Source: Chryseosolibacter sp036402075
GTDB lineage: Bacteria; Bacteroidota; Bacteroidia; Cytophagales; Cyclobacteriaceae
Assembly: GCA_036402075.1 (NCBI GenBank)
Contig: DASWTP010000184.1
Location: 1-27,640 of the forward strand
DNA length: 27,640 nt
Direction of reading: 5' to 3'
The position numbers and the translations under genes are program-made. Shown here piece after piece: positions 16,780 to 24,561 of this stretch (its first letter is position 1; each line of letters opens with the position of its first letter). The notes beneath the pieces are model-generated. The model was given only the letters and a program-made list of their open reading frames with translations. It did not search any database and was not told the origin of the DNA.

Positions 16780-17137
16780 ACATCTGGTTGTCTTTGCTTG
16801 CCTGCAAATTGCTTACCGGAACGGTACAGGTTTTTTTACAGGTAAAAAATTATTTTGATTGAATTATGGTTAACCTAAAAAATGCCGCGAATGGATGCCG
16901 TTAGTAGTCTGGCAAACCAAACGTAACCCGGGGCTTGTCCGGTCGGAGAAAATTAGGAAAACGATTAACCATACGTTTCTGTAAGTTATTGCAAAGATGG
17001 CAAAATTATCCCAATATTGCACTCCTCTCAGAATCGTTTATTGGTAATCCGTCAAACGTTAATCGTCCGGAATAATAACCTGAGAGTGAGGCATTTACGA
17101 TTTCATTTTTGAGACAATTTAACGATTAACGCGCTAC
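16780..17137. promoter_or_regulatory. divergent control region arginase / arginine decarboxylase
   Basis: A 358-bp AT-rich non-coding region between divergent genes. It contains the 10-mer ACGATTAACG twice in opposite orientations (17122-17131 on plus, 17057-17066 on minus) and a 9/10 copy, ACGATTAACC, at 16961-16970. ATGGTTAACC near 16866 partly mirrors GATTAACCAT near 16963. The copy closest to speA ends 6 bases before its ATG. No full TTG-N19-TAnnTTTG match was found on either strand. The copies may be operators of an unknown regulator (inference). Confidence 0.5.
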
Positions 17138-18535
17138 ATGAAGAGCTATCGCGAGCTGATTGAGCAAACCTTCGAATTTCCCCAAAAAGAGTTTAAAGTA
17201 CGTGACCACGAGCTCCTGTTTAATGACGTTCCCCTCAACGACATCATCAAAGAATACGGCACGCCTCTAAAGCTTACCTACCTACCCCGCATCAGTGAAA
17301 ATATCCGCTTCGTACAGGCTACGTTCAACAATGCCATTGAACGTTTCAAGTACAACGGCAAGTACACGTACTGCTACTGCACCAAGTCGTCTCACTTTTC
17401 TTTTGTCCTTGAGCAGGCGTTGAAGAATGAGCATGTTCATATTGAAACGTCTTCCTCGTTCGATATTCCGATCGTTCGGTCGCTGTACAATAAAGGCAGA
17501 ATTAACAAAGACACGTACATCCTCTGCAACGGCTTTAAAATGCCGCTCTACACACAATATATCTCTGAACTTTTAAATGACGGCTTCAAGAACTGTGTAC
17601 CCATTCTCGACAAGATGGGCGAGATAGATGCCTACGAGCAAGCGGTCAATGTGCCTTACCAGGTTGGAATACGCGTTGCGGCAGATGAAGAACCCAAGTT
17701 CGAGTTTTACACCTCGCGACTGGGAATCCGCTACAGCGACATTACCAACTTCTACAAAGACAAAATTGAGAATAGTCCGAAGGCATCGCTGAAGATGCTC
17801 CACTTTTTCATCAACACCGGCATAAAAGACACCGCCTACTACTGGAGCGAGCTTAGCCGCTTTATTTTCAAATACTGTGAACTGAAGAAGATCTGTCCTA
17901 CGCTCGATTCCATCGACATTGGCGGTGGATTTCCGATCAAGACTTCGCTTACGTTCCAGTACGATTACAAGTACATGATCGAACAGATTGTTGAGAACAT
18001 CAAGTGGATTTGCGATAAGAACAACGTTCCGGTACCGAATATTTTTACGGAGTTTGGAAGCTACACGGTTGGCGAAAGTGGCGCAGTGCTTTACAAAGTG
18101 ATCGATCAGAAACTCCAGAACGACAAAGAGCTCTGGTATATGATTGATGGATCGTTCATCACGCATCTTCCTGACGCATGGGGATTGAACCAGAAATACA
18201 TTTTGCTGGCGATAAACAAGTGGGATGATCCTTACCATAAAGTAAACATGGGCGGACTCACCTGCGACAGCATGGATTATTATAACTCGGAAGCACACAC
18301 GGGCGAAGTGTTCCTGCCAATGATCAATGACGAAGAGCCGTTATACATTGGGTTCTTCCACACCGGTGCTTACCAGGAATCGCTTGGAGGCTACGGTGGA
18401 ATTCAACACTGCCTCATCCCTGCACCAAAACACGTGCTCATCGACCGTAACGAGGATGGTGAAATCTCCACCAAACTTTTCGCGGGCGAACAATCGAGTG
18501 AGAGTATGTTGAAGGTGTTGGGGTATGAAAAATAA
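17138..18535 (+). CDS. speA: arginine decarboxylase, fold-III PLP type
   Basis: A 465-residue alanine-racemase-fold (fold III) decarboxylase. The PLP lysine is Lys83 in YCTKSSHFSFVLEQAL, the phosphate-binding glycine loop is SIDIGGGFPI, and the C-terminal active-site element is GGLTCDSMDYY. The family also includes diaminopimelate, ornithine and carboxynorspermidine decarboxylases. The length, the sequence and the arginase neighbour match the Bacteroidota group annotated as arginine decarboxylase, which is shorter than E. coli SpeA. It would make agmatine for polyamine synthesis. No agmatine ureohydrolase or deiminase is in the window. The start is ATG 17138. A terminator follows 24 bases after the stop. 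The substrate call is moderate, the fold call strong. Confidence 0.82.
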   Translation: MKSYRELIEQTFEFPQKEFKVRDHELLFNDVPLNDIIKEYGTPLKLTYLPRISENIRFVQATFNNAIERFKYNGKYTYCYCTKSSHFSFVLEQALKNEHVHIETSSSFDIPIVRSLYNKGRINKDTYILCNGFKMPLYTQYISELLNDGFKNCVPILDKMGEIDAYEQAVNVPYQVGIRVAADEEPKFEFYTSRLGIRYSDITNFYKDKIENSPKASLKMLHFFINTGIKDTAYYWSELSRFIFKYCELKKICPTLDSIDIGGGFPIKTSLTFQYDYKYMIEQIVENIKWICDKNNVPVPNIFTEFGSYTVGESGAVLYKVIDQKLQNDKELWYMIDGSFITHLPDAWGLNQKYILLAINKWDDPYHKVNMGGLTCDSMDYYNSEAHTGEVFLPMINDEEPLYIGFFHTGAYQESLGGYGGIQHCLIPAPKHVLIDRNEDGEISTKLFAGEQSSESMLKVLGYEK

Positions 18536-18537
18536 AT

Positions 18538-18560
18538 TAGATTTAAGATTTAAGATTTAA
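18538..18560 (+). repeat. AAGATTT heptamer tandem repeat
   Basis: Three consecutive 7-base units (TAGATTT, AAGATTT, AAGATTT, then AAG) begin right after the speA stop. Reverse-complement copies lie about 1 kb away, next to the porin stop (19559-19597), so the two tracts bracket the convergent gap. Confidence 0.75.
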
Positions 18561-18592
18561 GGCCGGTGATTGATTCTCCGGCCTTTTAATTT
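18559..18592 (+). terminator. rho-independent terminator of speA
   Basis: An 8-bp perfect stem (AAGGCCGG / CCGGCCTT) with an 11-base loop is followed by TTAATTT. It overlaps the end of the heptamer repeat. Confidence 0.8.
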
Positions 18593-18874
18593 GCCTTGAG
18601 GCGGTCCGAAACCTTCAGTTCAATTTTCAATATTTTTTGAATTATGCTAAAGCAACTTTTTCAATATCGAGAGCAAGAAGGACAATGGCGTTGAGCGGGA
18701 TCTGGCGTTATGACCTATGGAACGTGTGTACGTCACGGTTGATCTGATGGATATGTGTTGGCGGCCTATCCCGATAAAGTGGTAATCCAAGAGAAGATAA
18801 TATCAATTGGATCACGCTAAAATTGCTGCAAAATCAGATTCAACGCGCCCGACCTTAATCTAAAATCTTAGATC

Positions 18875-19240
18875 ATTGGTGTCCGGAGAAACTGAATCTT
18901 TAATCCCGCTAGGGATTTCCTAATTGTAGAAAATCGGGGATGTAAACAAAGCGCGCCACAGAAAAGACCTGCTCCTTGCTGTGACTAGTTTTGGCGCGTA
19001 ACGGTGGTGAGTCAACGGAACTGGAGATCCCTCGGAAATACTCATGTGCATTTCGTGTCGTGAGTGGGTGCATTTCAATTCAGGATTGTAGTCGACACGT
19101 ATTCATTATCCTATATCATGCTACAGATAGGAAGTCCCTCCGGGACAAATCTAAATGCTTTTTTTCCAACACCGTAAAAGACTTGATTTAAGATCGACTT
19201 TAATCCATTTTCTCAGATTACGCTTTCTCCGGACAACAAT
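18875..19240. mobile_element. 366-bp MITE/REP-like element bounded by inverted repeats
   Basis: Ends are inverted repeats: GTCCGGAGAAA at 18881-18891 is the exact reverse complement of 19224-19234, and pairing extends outward as ATTGGT/ATTGTT with one mismatch. Inside are short palindromes ATCCC-GCTA-GGGAT (18903-18916) and GTCCC-TCC-GGGAC (19134-19146), like the palindromic units of REP/RAYT-type repeats. No transposase and no credible gene is present; an open frame at 18991-19191 has no protein-like features. AAGATTT-type heptamers flank it on both sides. It is probably a non-autonomous repeat whose copies should occur elsewhere in the genome (inference). Confidence 0.5.
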
Positions 19241-19268
19241 AATCCGAATTCTTCGATCTTAAATCTTA

Positions 19269-19433
19269 AAGGGATTTTGGTCGAACCCTGATGCATGCCC
19301 GATTGCCCAGGAGCACCTGCCAAAGGAACATCCGGAATTGTACTCATCTTTTATTAAAGTCTTCGACCAAAGTTACGACAAAGCAATCTTCAGACTTTTC
19401 CGGCCTGTTCGCGGGACGATCAACATTGAGTGA
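19269..19433 (+). pseudogene. possible remnant of a coding sequence (3' end)
   Basis: A 54-codon open frame without a start codon ends in TGA at 19431. Its translation looks protein-like: PIAQEHLPKEHPELYSSF, FDQSYDKAIFRLF, PVRGTINIE. I do not recognise the family. It directly follows the repeat element, so it may be what is left of a gene disrupted there. It is short enough to be chance. Confidence 0.25.
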
Positions 19434-19488
19434 CGAATGCTCGTATCTTCACCCAAGGTGAGGAAGTCATCCACGGTATTTACAAAGA

Positions 19489-19516
19489 AAAGCCGGTAAT
19501 ATCACATCCCGGCTTT
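19489..19516 (-). terminator. terminator-like hairpin downstream of the porin gene
   Basis: AAAGCCGG / CCGGCTTT forms an 8-bp perfect stem with a 12-base loop. T-rich bases follow on both strands (TTTTCTTT on minus, TTTTT on plus), so it could stop transcription both ways. It lies about 85 bases beyond the porin stop. Confidence 0.6.
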
Positions 19517-19558
19517 TTCACGAAAATCTAAATCGTGCACAGCCAACTGCCGCACCAA

Positions 19559-19597
19559 ATCTTAAAATCTAAAATCTAAAATCTTAAATCTTAAATC
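19559..19597 (-). repeat. AAATCTT heptamer tandem repeat
   Basis: About five degenerate 7-base units (CTTAAAA, TCTAAAA, TCTAAAA, TCTTAAA, TCTTAAA) abut the porin stop codon. They are the reverse complement of the tract after speA. Confidence 0.75.
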
Positions 19598-19600
19598 GCA

Positions 19601-20938
19601 TTAATTCCCAATCACTTTCTCAATCTGATTATTGCTAAACGCAAAAGAAAAATCTAACCTGACTTCCGGATATGAAACCGATTTCCCGTTGAAGTTTTGA
19701 ATGTGATAACTTCCGTCAAGTTTTACGGCTACGTTTGGAACCGGTCTGTACACCACTCCTGCGGACGGCTTCCAGAATTTTCCATCGTCAGCGAGGCCTG
19801 ACTCGTCATCACCACCAAAATCTTTGTTTTGGACTACTTCCGGGTGACTCATCCAATCAAGGAACAGGTAGGGAACGAACTGCCCAACAGTAGACTGAAT
19901 GTTGTATCCAAGGCGCACATACCACGTCTGAACATTGTAGTTAACATTGCGCTGAATATCATTAATACCCAGTGACGAATTTGGCTGATCTTCATTCGAG
20001 ATCAAGAACCGGTCACGTTGGAACGAATTCAATCCGGCTTCATTGATCAGCGCTAAAACCATTTCAGGGTTCCGTTCAGCTGTATGTGCTGAGTTATAAT
20101 ATTCCGACTGGATTAAAAGTTTGCCCACTTGTTTTTCGAGGAAGACACCCATTACGTTAAAGCGATCTCCATTCATCCACGGTAGAATTCCTCCGCGGGG
20201 CGAACCAGTTCTGAATTCGACAGTTGATGTGGTGTTGCGGTTGCTGATGCTTGACGAATAACCAGAAACACCAATGATAAACGAGCTTACATACGATTTG
20301 TACCGAAGATCCCATCCCAGCGAAACTACACCGTTCTTTGGCCCGCCTTCTCCATTGTCGGTCATCACCGCGTACGAGATCACACTGCGAGGATTCTGGA
20401 ATTCACCATGAACCATAAAGTTCGTGGTGCGTGTTAAGAAAAGATGATCGGCATCCAGCATTTCCGGTGCTTCAATGCCAATGAAGGTTGGGATCTGATC
20501 AAGACGCTCATTGTACAAGCCAAACTTCCGATACATTTTCCCGACACGAATCTGGAAAGCATCGCTGATTCCGAAATTACCGTACGCGTTACGGATCTCA
20601 AGGAAATCGTTATTGCGCGCAAGGTTAAATAAGTAACTGATCTTGCCTGTAAAATTCCCTTTTCCATAGATGTGAAAATTTCTTACAGGGTCCCACTCAT
20701 AAGGATCGTCAGCGGTATTGGTTGAGCCGGTGGGGCTTAATGATGGGTAACGAAAGGTTTTTTGGAGGTTTGAGTTGATATACCCATAGAGGTAGAAGTT
20801 TTTATCAACCATGTCGATTTTCAGCAGCTCTTCTAAGGAAAGATCGAAAAGATCATCGCTTGCCGTTTGTGTTGTATCCGTTTGAGCATACACATGCCCC
20901 GATACAGCTAATAAAATTAAAGCCGCAATTTTTTTCAT
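19601..20938 (-). CDS. outer-membrane porin-like protein
   Basis: A 445-residue protein with a signal peptide (MKKIAALILLAVSGHVYA, cleavage before Q). A short acidic stretch (SDDLFDLSLEELLKI) follows, of a type seen near the start of some Bacteroidota barrels. After that come many amphipathic strands (FYLYGYINSNLQKTF, FQIRVGKMYRKFGLYNERL, TWYVRLGYNIQS, VRLDFSFAFSN). The pattern RVGKMYRKFGLYNE and the overall size resemble phosphate-selective-porin-like or DcaP-like barrels, but the substrate cannot be assigned. A TACGTTTG box lies about 22 bases upstream of the ATG. It is divergent from the EF-G paralogue, and its 3' end opens into the 1-kb repeat-rich gap. Confidence 0.75.
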   Translation of the reverse strand: MKKIAALILLAVSGHVYAQTDTTQTASDDLFDLSLEELLKIDMVDKNFYLYGYINSNLQKTFRYPSLSPTGSTNTADDPYEWDPVRNFHIYGKGNFTGKISYLFNLARNNDFLEIRNAYGNFGISDAFQIRVGKMYRKFGLYNERLDQIPTFIGIEAPEMLDADHLFLTRTTNFMVHGEFQNPRSVISYAVMTDNGEGGPKNGVVSLGWDLRYKSYVSSFIIGVSGYSSSISNRNTTSTVEFRTGSPRGGILPWMNGDRFNVMGVFLEKQVGKLLIQSEYYNSAHTAERNPEMVLALINEAGLNSFQRDRFLISNEDQPNSSLGINDIQRNVNYNVQTWYVRLGYNIQSTVGQFVPYLFLDWMSHPEVVQNKDFGGDDESGLADDGKFWKPSAGVVYRPVPNVAVKLDGSYHIQNFNGKSVSYPEVRLDFSFAFSNNQIEKVIGN

Positions 20939-20959
20939 TTTGGTGGAGTTTTAACGATA

Positions 20960-20967
20960 CAAACGTA
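20960..20967 (-). promoter_or_regulatory. Bacteroidota -7 box (TACGTTTG) for the porin gene
   Basis: On the minus strand TACGTTTG matches TAnnTTTG exactly. A TTG lies 24 bases upstream (20992-20994), a little farther than usual. The start codon follows about 22 bases downstream. Confidence 0.45.
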
Positions 20968-21124
20968 TGGCTGCTTTATGTCGCTAATTCTCAAATGCTT
21001 GGCGATTTATTACATCTGTTAAGGCGGGGCGATTAACGCAGAAAGCACGGGGCAGTTACAACACAGAAAAAACCGCCTAACCAGCAATAAAATGCGCGTT
21101 TTAGCACCTGTTCGCGCACCCAGA

Positions 21125-21161
21125 AGCTTTCTGCTTTATCCTTTATGCTTTCAGCTTTTTT
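21125..21161. repeat. GCTTTAT-type heptamer tandem repeat
   Basis: Five 7-base units in register: GCTTTCT, GCTTTAT, CCTTTAT, GCTTTCA and GCTTTTT. The same design as the other 7-8 bp arrays in the window but with a different sequence. Confidence 0.6.
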
Positions 21162-21395
21162 AGCTACATTCATTTCCCATTCTCTTTTTCTCCGCCTTTT
21201 ACGCAGCCGCATTATGAGTCACGACAGGAATTCATTACGCGCGATCTTCAGGCTATCCGAAAACGGCCTGTCTTCCTTTTTTGTCACCATTGAATTTTAC
21301 GCACGTGAAATCGCCATGCACCGGACTTTCTTAGCATTCACAAACACCGCATGCGATTCCATTTTGTTCCCTAAAAACAATAAACCAAATGCAAC

Positions 21396-23522
21396 ATGAA
21401 AGTCTACGATGAAAAACACATCAAGAACATTGTTCTGTTGGGCGCGCCTAAGGCCGGCAAAACTTTGCTGGCCGAAGACATGATTTTCGAAGCTGGTATA
21501 ATTCACCGGAGAGGTACTATCGAAGCACGTAACACGGTTTCCGATTTTCACGAGATAGAACACGAACGAGGGAACTCGGTATTCGCCACCGCACTACATA
21601 CGGAATGGCAGGATTTTAAGATCAACATAATCGATACACCAGGATTTGACGACTTTATTGGAGAAATGGTCTCATCTGTTCGCGTAGCCGACACCTGCGT
21701 GATGGTGATCAATGCGCAACATGGCGTTGAAGTTGGAACAACGCTGATCTGGAACTACATCGACAAGTACAACAAACCAACCATTTTTGCGATCAACCAG
21801 GTGGATCACCCGAAAGCAGATTTCGACAATGCACTTACCTCGCTGAAGGAACGTTTCGGCAGCGCAGTAACCCAAATGCAATACCCGTACAATCCCGGAG
21901 AAGGATTCAATGCCATTATTGACCTTCTTAAAATGGTGATGTACAAATTCCCGGTCGATGGTGGTAAACCAAAAAAGCTTCCTATCCCCGAAGAAGAAAA
22001 AGAAAAAGCAGATCGTCTTCACAATGAGCTGGTCGAGAAGGCAGCCGAGAACGATGAGAAGCTCATGGAAAAATATTTTGAGAAAGGTACGCTGGATGAA
22101 GACGAAATGCGGCAGGGGTTAAAACTTGGTATGATCAACCACGATGTGTTCCCTGTGTTCTGCATGTCAGCAAAGAAAAATATGGGAAGCGGTCGCATGA
22201 TGGGATTCATCGATAACGTGGCGCCTACCCCACTGGAAGCGAAGCCTGAAACCAGTAGCGATGGAAAAGAAATTAATCTTGATCCTCAGAAACCAACCGT
22301 GCTCTTTGTTTTTAAGTCCCACCTCGAGCCCAACCTCGGAAAACTTTCATTTTTCAAGGTGATATCAGGTGAAGTAAACGCGGGCAGTGAATTGGTGAAT
22401 AGCCAAACCGGGGCAACTGAAAAAATCCATCAGCTCTTTATCATGGACGGAAAAAACCGGACGCCTGTTGAACGACTCGTCACCGGTGACATAGGCGCGA
22501 CTTTAAAACTGAAGGACACGTTCACTAATCAAACGTTGCATGCAAAGGGTTACGATGTGACTATTCAGCCGATTGAATTTCCGCAACCACGGATTCGAAC
22601 GGCAATCATCGCACAAAGCAAAAATGACGATGAAAAAATTGGCGAGGTGCTGAATAAAATCCACCAGGAAGATCCCACTGTTGAGATCGAATATTCAAAG
22701 GAGATCAAGCAGCTCATTATCTCGGCACAGGGCGAATTGCATCTCGCGGTGTGCAAGTGGTATCTCGAGAATGTTTACAAGCTTCACATCAGTTTTGAAA
22801 CACCACGAATTTCCTATCGCGAAACAATTCGCAGGCCAGCGGTTGCGAGTTACCGGCATAAAAAACAAAGCGGAGGCGCTGGCCAGTTTGGTGAAGTGCA
22901 TTTGAAACTTGAACCGTATTTTGAAGGAATGCCAGAGCCTGACGAATACAATGTTCGGGGCAAAGAGTTCATTGACTTGCCGTGGGGAGGTAAACTTGCA
23001 TTTTACAACTGCATTGTGGGTGGCGTAATCGATGCCAGATTTATTCCCTCAATCCTGAAGGGGGTGATGGAAAAAATGGAAGAAGGTCCGATCTCAGGAT
23101 CACATGTGCGTGATGTGCGTGTGTGTGTTTTCGATGGCAAAATGCATCCGGTAGACTCCAACGACATTTCCTTCAAGATTGCCGGCATGATGGTTTTTAA
23201 GGATGCATTTATGCACGCTGAGCCGCAGCTGCTTGAACCGATCTATGACGTTGAGGTGTTGCTGCCGGAAGACGTAATGGGTGAAGTCATGGGGGATCTG
23301 CAAACTCGAAGGGCGCTGATCATGGGAATGGACAGCGAAGGACCATACCAGATCATCAGAGCCCGCGTACCGTTGGCTGAGCTTGATCGCTACTCGACAA
23401 CGTTAAGGTCACTCACACAGGGTCGTGCAAGTTTCAGACAAACCTTTGCCGAGTATTCCGCTGTTCCATTTGATGTACAGCAACAAGTGGCTAAAGCAAA
23501 CCACGAACTGGAAGTTGCCTAG
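21396..23522 (+). CDS. EF-G paralogue (EF-G2-like) with degenerate GTPase motifs
   Basis: A 708-residue translation-factor-family protein with all EF-G domains. The P-loop GAPKAGKT (16-23) is intact. The G3 motif, normally DTPGHVDF with the catalytic His, is DTPGFDDF (80-87) with Phe84; the G4 motif NKxD is NQVD (134-137); switch I is also altered (HERGNSVFAT). Domains III-V look normal: SGGAGQFGEVHL, the domain IV tip GGVIDARFIPSILKGV, and EPIYDVEVLLPEDVMGEVMGDLQTRR. This matches the second EF-G of Bacteroidota; in Bacteroides thetaiotaomicron, EF-G2 is reported to support translation without GTP hydrolysis during carbon limitation. A similar role here is inference. It stands alone, not in a str operon, and is followed by a terminator. 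Tet(M)-type resistance is unlikely given the motif loss. Confidence 0.9.
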   Translation: MKVYDEKHIKNIVLLGAPKAGKTLLAEDMIFEAGIIHRRGTIEARNTVSDFHEIEHERGNSVFATALHTEWQDFKINIIDTPGFDDFIGEMVSSVRVADTCVMVINAQHGVEVGTTLIWNYIDKYNKPTIFAINQVDHPKADFDNALTSLKERFGSAVTQMQYPYNPGEGFNAIIDLLKMVMYKFPVDGGKPKKLPIPEEEKEKADRLHNELVEKAAENDEKLMEKYFEKGTLDEDEMRQGLKLGMINHDVFPVFCMSAKKNMGSGRMMGFIDNVAPTPLEAKPETSSDGKEINLDPQKPTVLFVFKSHLEPNLGKLSFFKVISGEVNAGSELVNSQTGATEKIHQLFIMDGKNRTPVERLVTGDIGATLKLKDTFTNQTLHAKGYDVTIQPIEFPQPRIRTAIIAQSKNDDEKIGEVLNKIHQEDPTVEIEYSKEIKQLIISAQGELHLAVCKWYLENVYKLHISFETPRISYRETIRRPAVASYRHKKQSGGAGQFGEVHLKLEPYFEGMPEPDEYNVRGKEFIDLPWGGKLAFYNCIVGGVIDARFIPSILKGVMEKMEEGPISGSHVRDVRVCVFDGKMHPVDSNDISFKIAGMMVFKDAFMHAEPQLLEPIYDVEVLLPEDVMGEVMGDLQTRRALIMGMDSEGPYQIIRARVPLAELDRYSTTLRSLTQGRASFRQTFAEYSAVPFDVQQQVAKANHELEVA

Positions 23523-23555
23523 ATATTTAAACGTGAATCATAAGAATACACATGA

Positions 23556-23590
23556 AAGGCTGCAAACGGGCAGCCTTCTTTTATTTTATT
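23556..23590 (+). terminator. rho-independent terminator of the EF-G paralogue
   Basis: An 8-bp perfect stem (AAGGCTGC / GCAGCCTT, 6-base loop) is followed by CTTTTATTTTATT, about 33 bases after the stop codon. Confidence 0.85.
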
Positions 23591-23717
23591 GATCGCGGAA
23601 TGGGGGATATTGTCAACCGGTCATCACCTGCGATGCGGTTCATTTAGCTGTCAGATTCATCATTACAACGCCAAAAACGATACTTATCGAAAAAAACCTC
23701 CATGGGTCCGAAATCGA

Positions 23718-23747
23718 TTGTAAAAAACCATTCTTTTTATAGTTTTG
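23718..23747 (+). promoter_or_regulatory. Bacteroidota-type promoter of the mannose-phosphate synthase gene
   Basis: TTG (23718-23720), exactly 19 bases, then TAGTTTTG (23740-23747): a full match to TTG-N19-TAnnTTTG. Transcription should start at about 23752-23756, giving a leader of about 24 bases. That leader carries AGGAG (23769-23773) five bases before the ATG, a Shine-Dalgarno sequence uncommon in this phylum. Confidence 0.7.
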
Positions 23748-23777
23748 TTATAATAGGAAACCACTGTCAGGAGCCCA

Positions 23778-24557
23778 ATGAGCAATGCGATCGTAATTAT
23801 CCCAACCTATAAGGAACGAGAAAACATCCGCGCGATCATCGAAGCGGTTTTTTCGCTGCCGAAAGATTTCGATATCCTGATAGTTGACGACAACTCTCCG
23901 GACGGCACAGCCGAGATTGTCGAAGAACTCCAGGAAAAATTTAATACGACTACAGAGCGCCTGCAACTCATGAAGCGGCCTGGCAAACAAGGTCTTGGCA
24001 CTGCGTATATCGCAGGCTTCAAATATGCGATCGCTCGTGGCTACGACTACATATTAGAGATGGACGCGGACTTTTCACACGACCCGAAAGACCTCGTGAA
24101 TCTCTACGATGCCTGCCACGAGAATCGAATTGACTTATCGATCGGTTCACGCTATGCCACAGGAGTTAATGTAGTGAACTGGCCAATGGGCAGGGTGCTC
24201 CTCTCCTACTTTGCCAGCACGTATGTGCGCCTCATTACAAGCATGCCGATAAGCGACACAACCGCAGGCTTCGTTTGCTACAAGCGCGAGGTTCTTGAAA
24301 CAATTCCACTGGATAAAGTGAAGTTTGTTGGGTATGCTTTCCAAATCGAAATGAAATTTCTTGCCTGGAAATACGGATTTAAACTGGGCGAAGTGCCGAT
24401 CATTTTCACCGACCGCACACGCGGAGAATCAAAAATGTCCGCAGGAATTTTCAAGGAAGCATTTTTTGGTGTACTCCAGATGACCATCCAGAGCTGGTTC
24501 AAAAAATACATCCCCGATCCTTATAAACCTGTTGAAAAATTTTCGGAAGCAACATAG
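23778..24557 (+). CDS. polyprenol monophosphomannose synthase (DPM1-like, GT2)
   Basis: A 259-residue GT2 glycosyltransferase that would transfer mannose (or a similar sugar) from GDP-sugar to a polyprenyl phosphate at the inner face of the inner membrane. Signatures are VIIPTYKERENI near the N-terminus, LIVDDNSPDGTAEIV, the GLGTAY element, the metal-binding DAD of LEMDADFSHDP, IGSRYATG, SDTTAGFVCYKREVLE and TDRTRGESKMS. It is the short form without a C-terminal membrane domain, close in length to human DPM1. It stops only 4 bases from the stop of the convergent ABC exporter, leaving no room for a terminator, so the transcripts probably overlap. The exact sugar is not provable from sequence. 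Confidence 0.88.
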   Translation: MSNAIVIIPTYKERENIRAIIEAVFSLPKDFDILIVDDNSPDGTAEIVEELQEKFNTTTERLQLMKRPGKQGLGTAYIAGFKYAIARGYDYILEMDADFSHDPKDLVNLYDACHENRIDLSIGSRYATGVNVVNWPMGRVLLSYFASTYVRLITSMPISDTTAGFVCYKREVLETIPLDKVKFVGYAFQIEMKFLAWKYGFKLGEVPIIFTDRTRGESKMSAGIFKEAFFGVLQMTIQSWFKKYIPDPYKPVEKFSEAT

Positions 24558-24561
24558 ATTG

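Larger units (their letters stand above)
20939..21395. other. divergent intergenic region porin / EF-G paralogue
   Basis: A 457-bp region without a credible gene. It holds the porin promoter box, a heptamer tract (21125-21161) and the leader of the EF-G gene, ending in an A-rich stretch before the ATG. An 84-codon open frame at 21145-21399 starts inside the heptamer tract, has no recognisable features and runs over the EF-G start, so I do not call it. No clear promoter box for the EF-G gene was found. Confidence 0.6.

Noticed and set aside
17573..18298. 241-codon open frame antisense to speA
   Set aside because: Shadow of the decarboxylase; no signature and no start context.
18991..19191. 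66-codon open frame inside the repeat element
   Set aside because: No family resemblance; it spans palindromic repeat units.
21145..21399. 84-codon open frame upstream of the EF-G paralogue
   Set aside because: Starts in a heptamer repeat, overlaps the EF-G start and has no recognisable features; most likely leader DNA.
21396..23522. Ribosomal-protection tetracycline resistance (Tet(M)-type)
   Set aside because: Those proteins keep the GTPase motifs; this one has degenerate G3 and G4 and the features of the Bacteroidota EF-G2 group.
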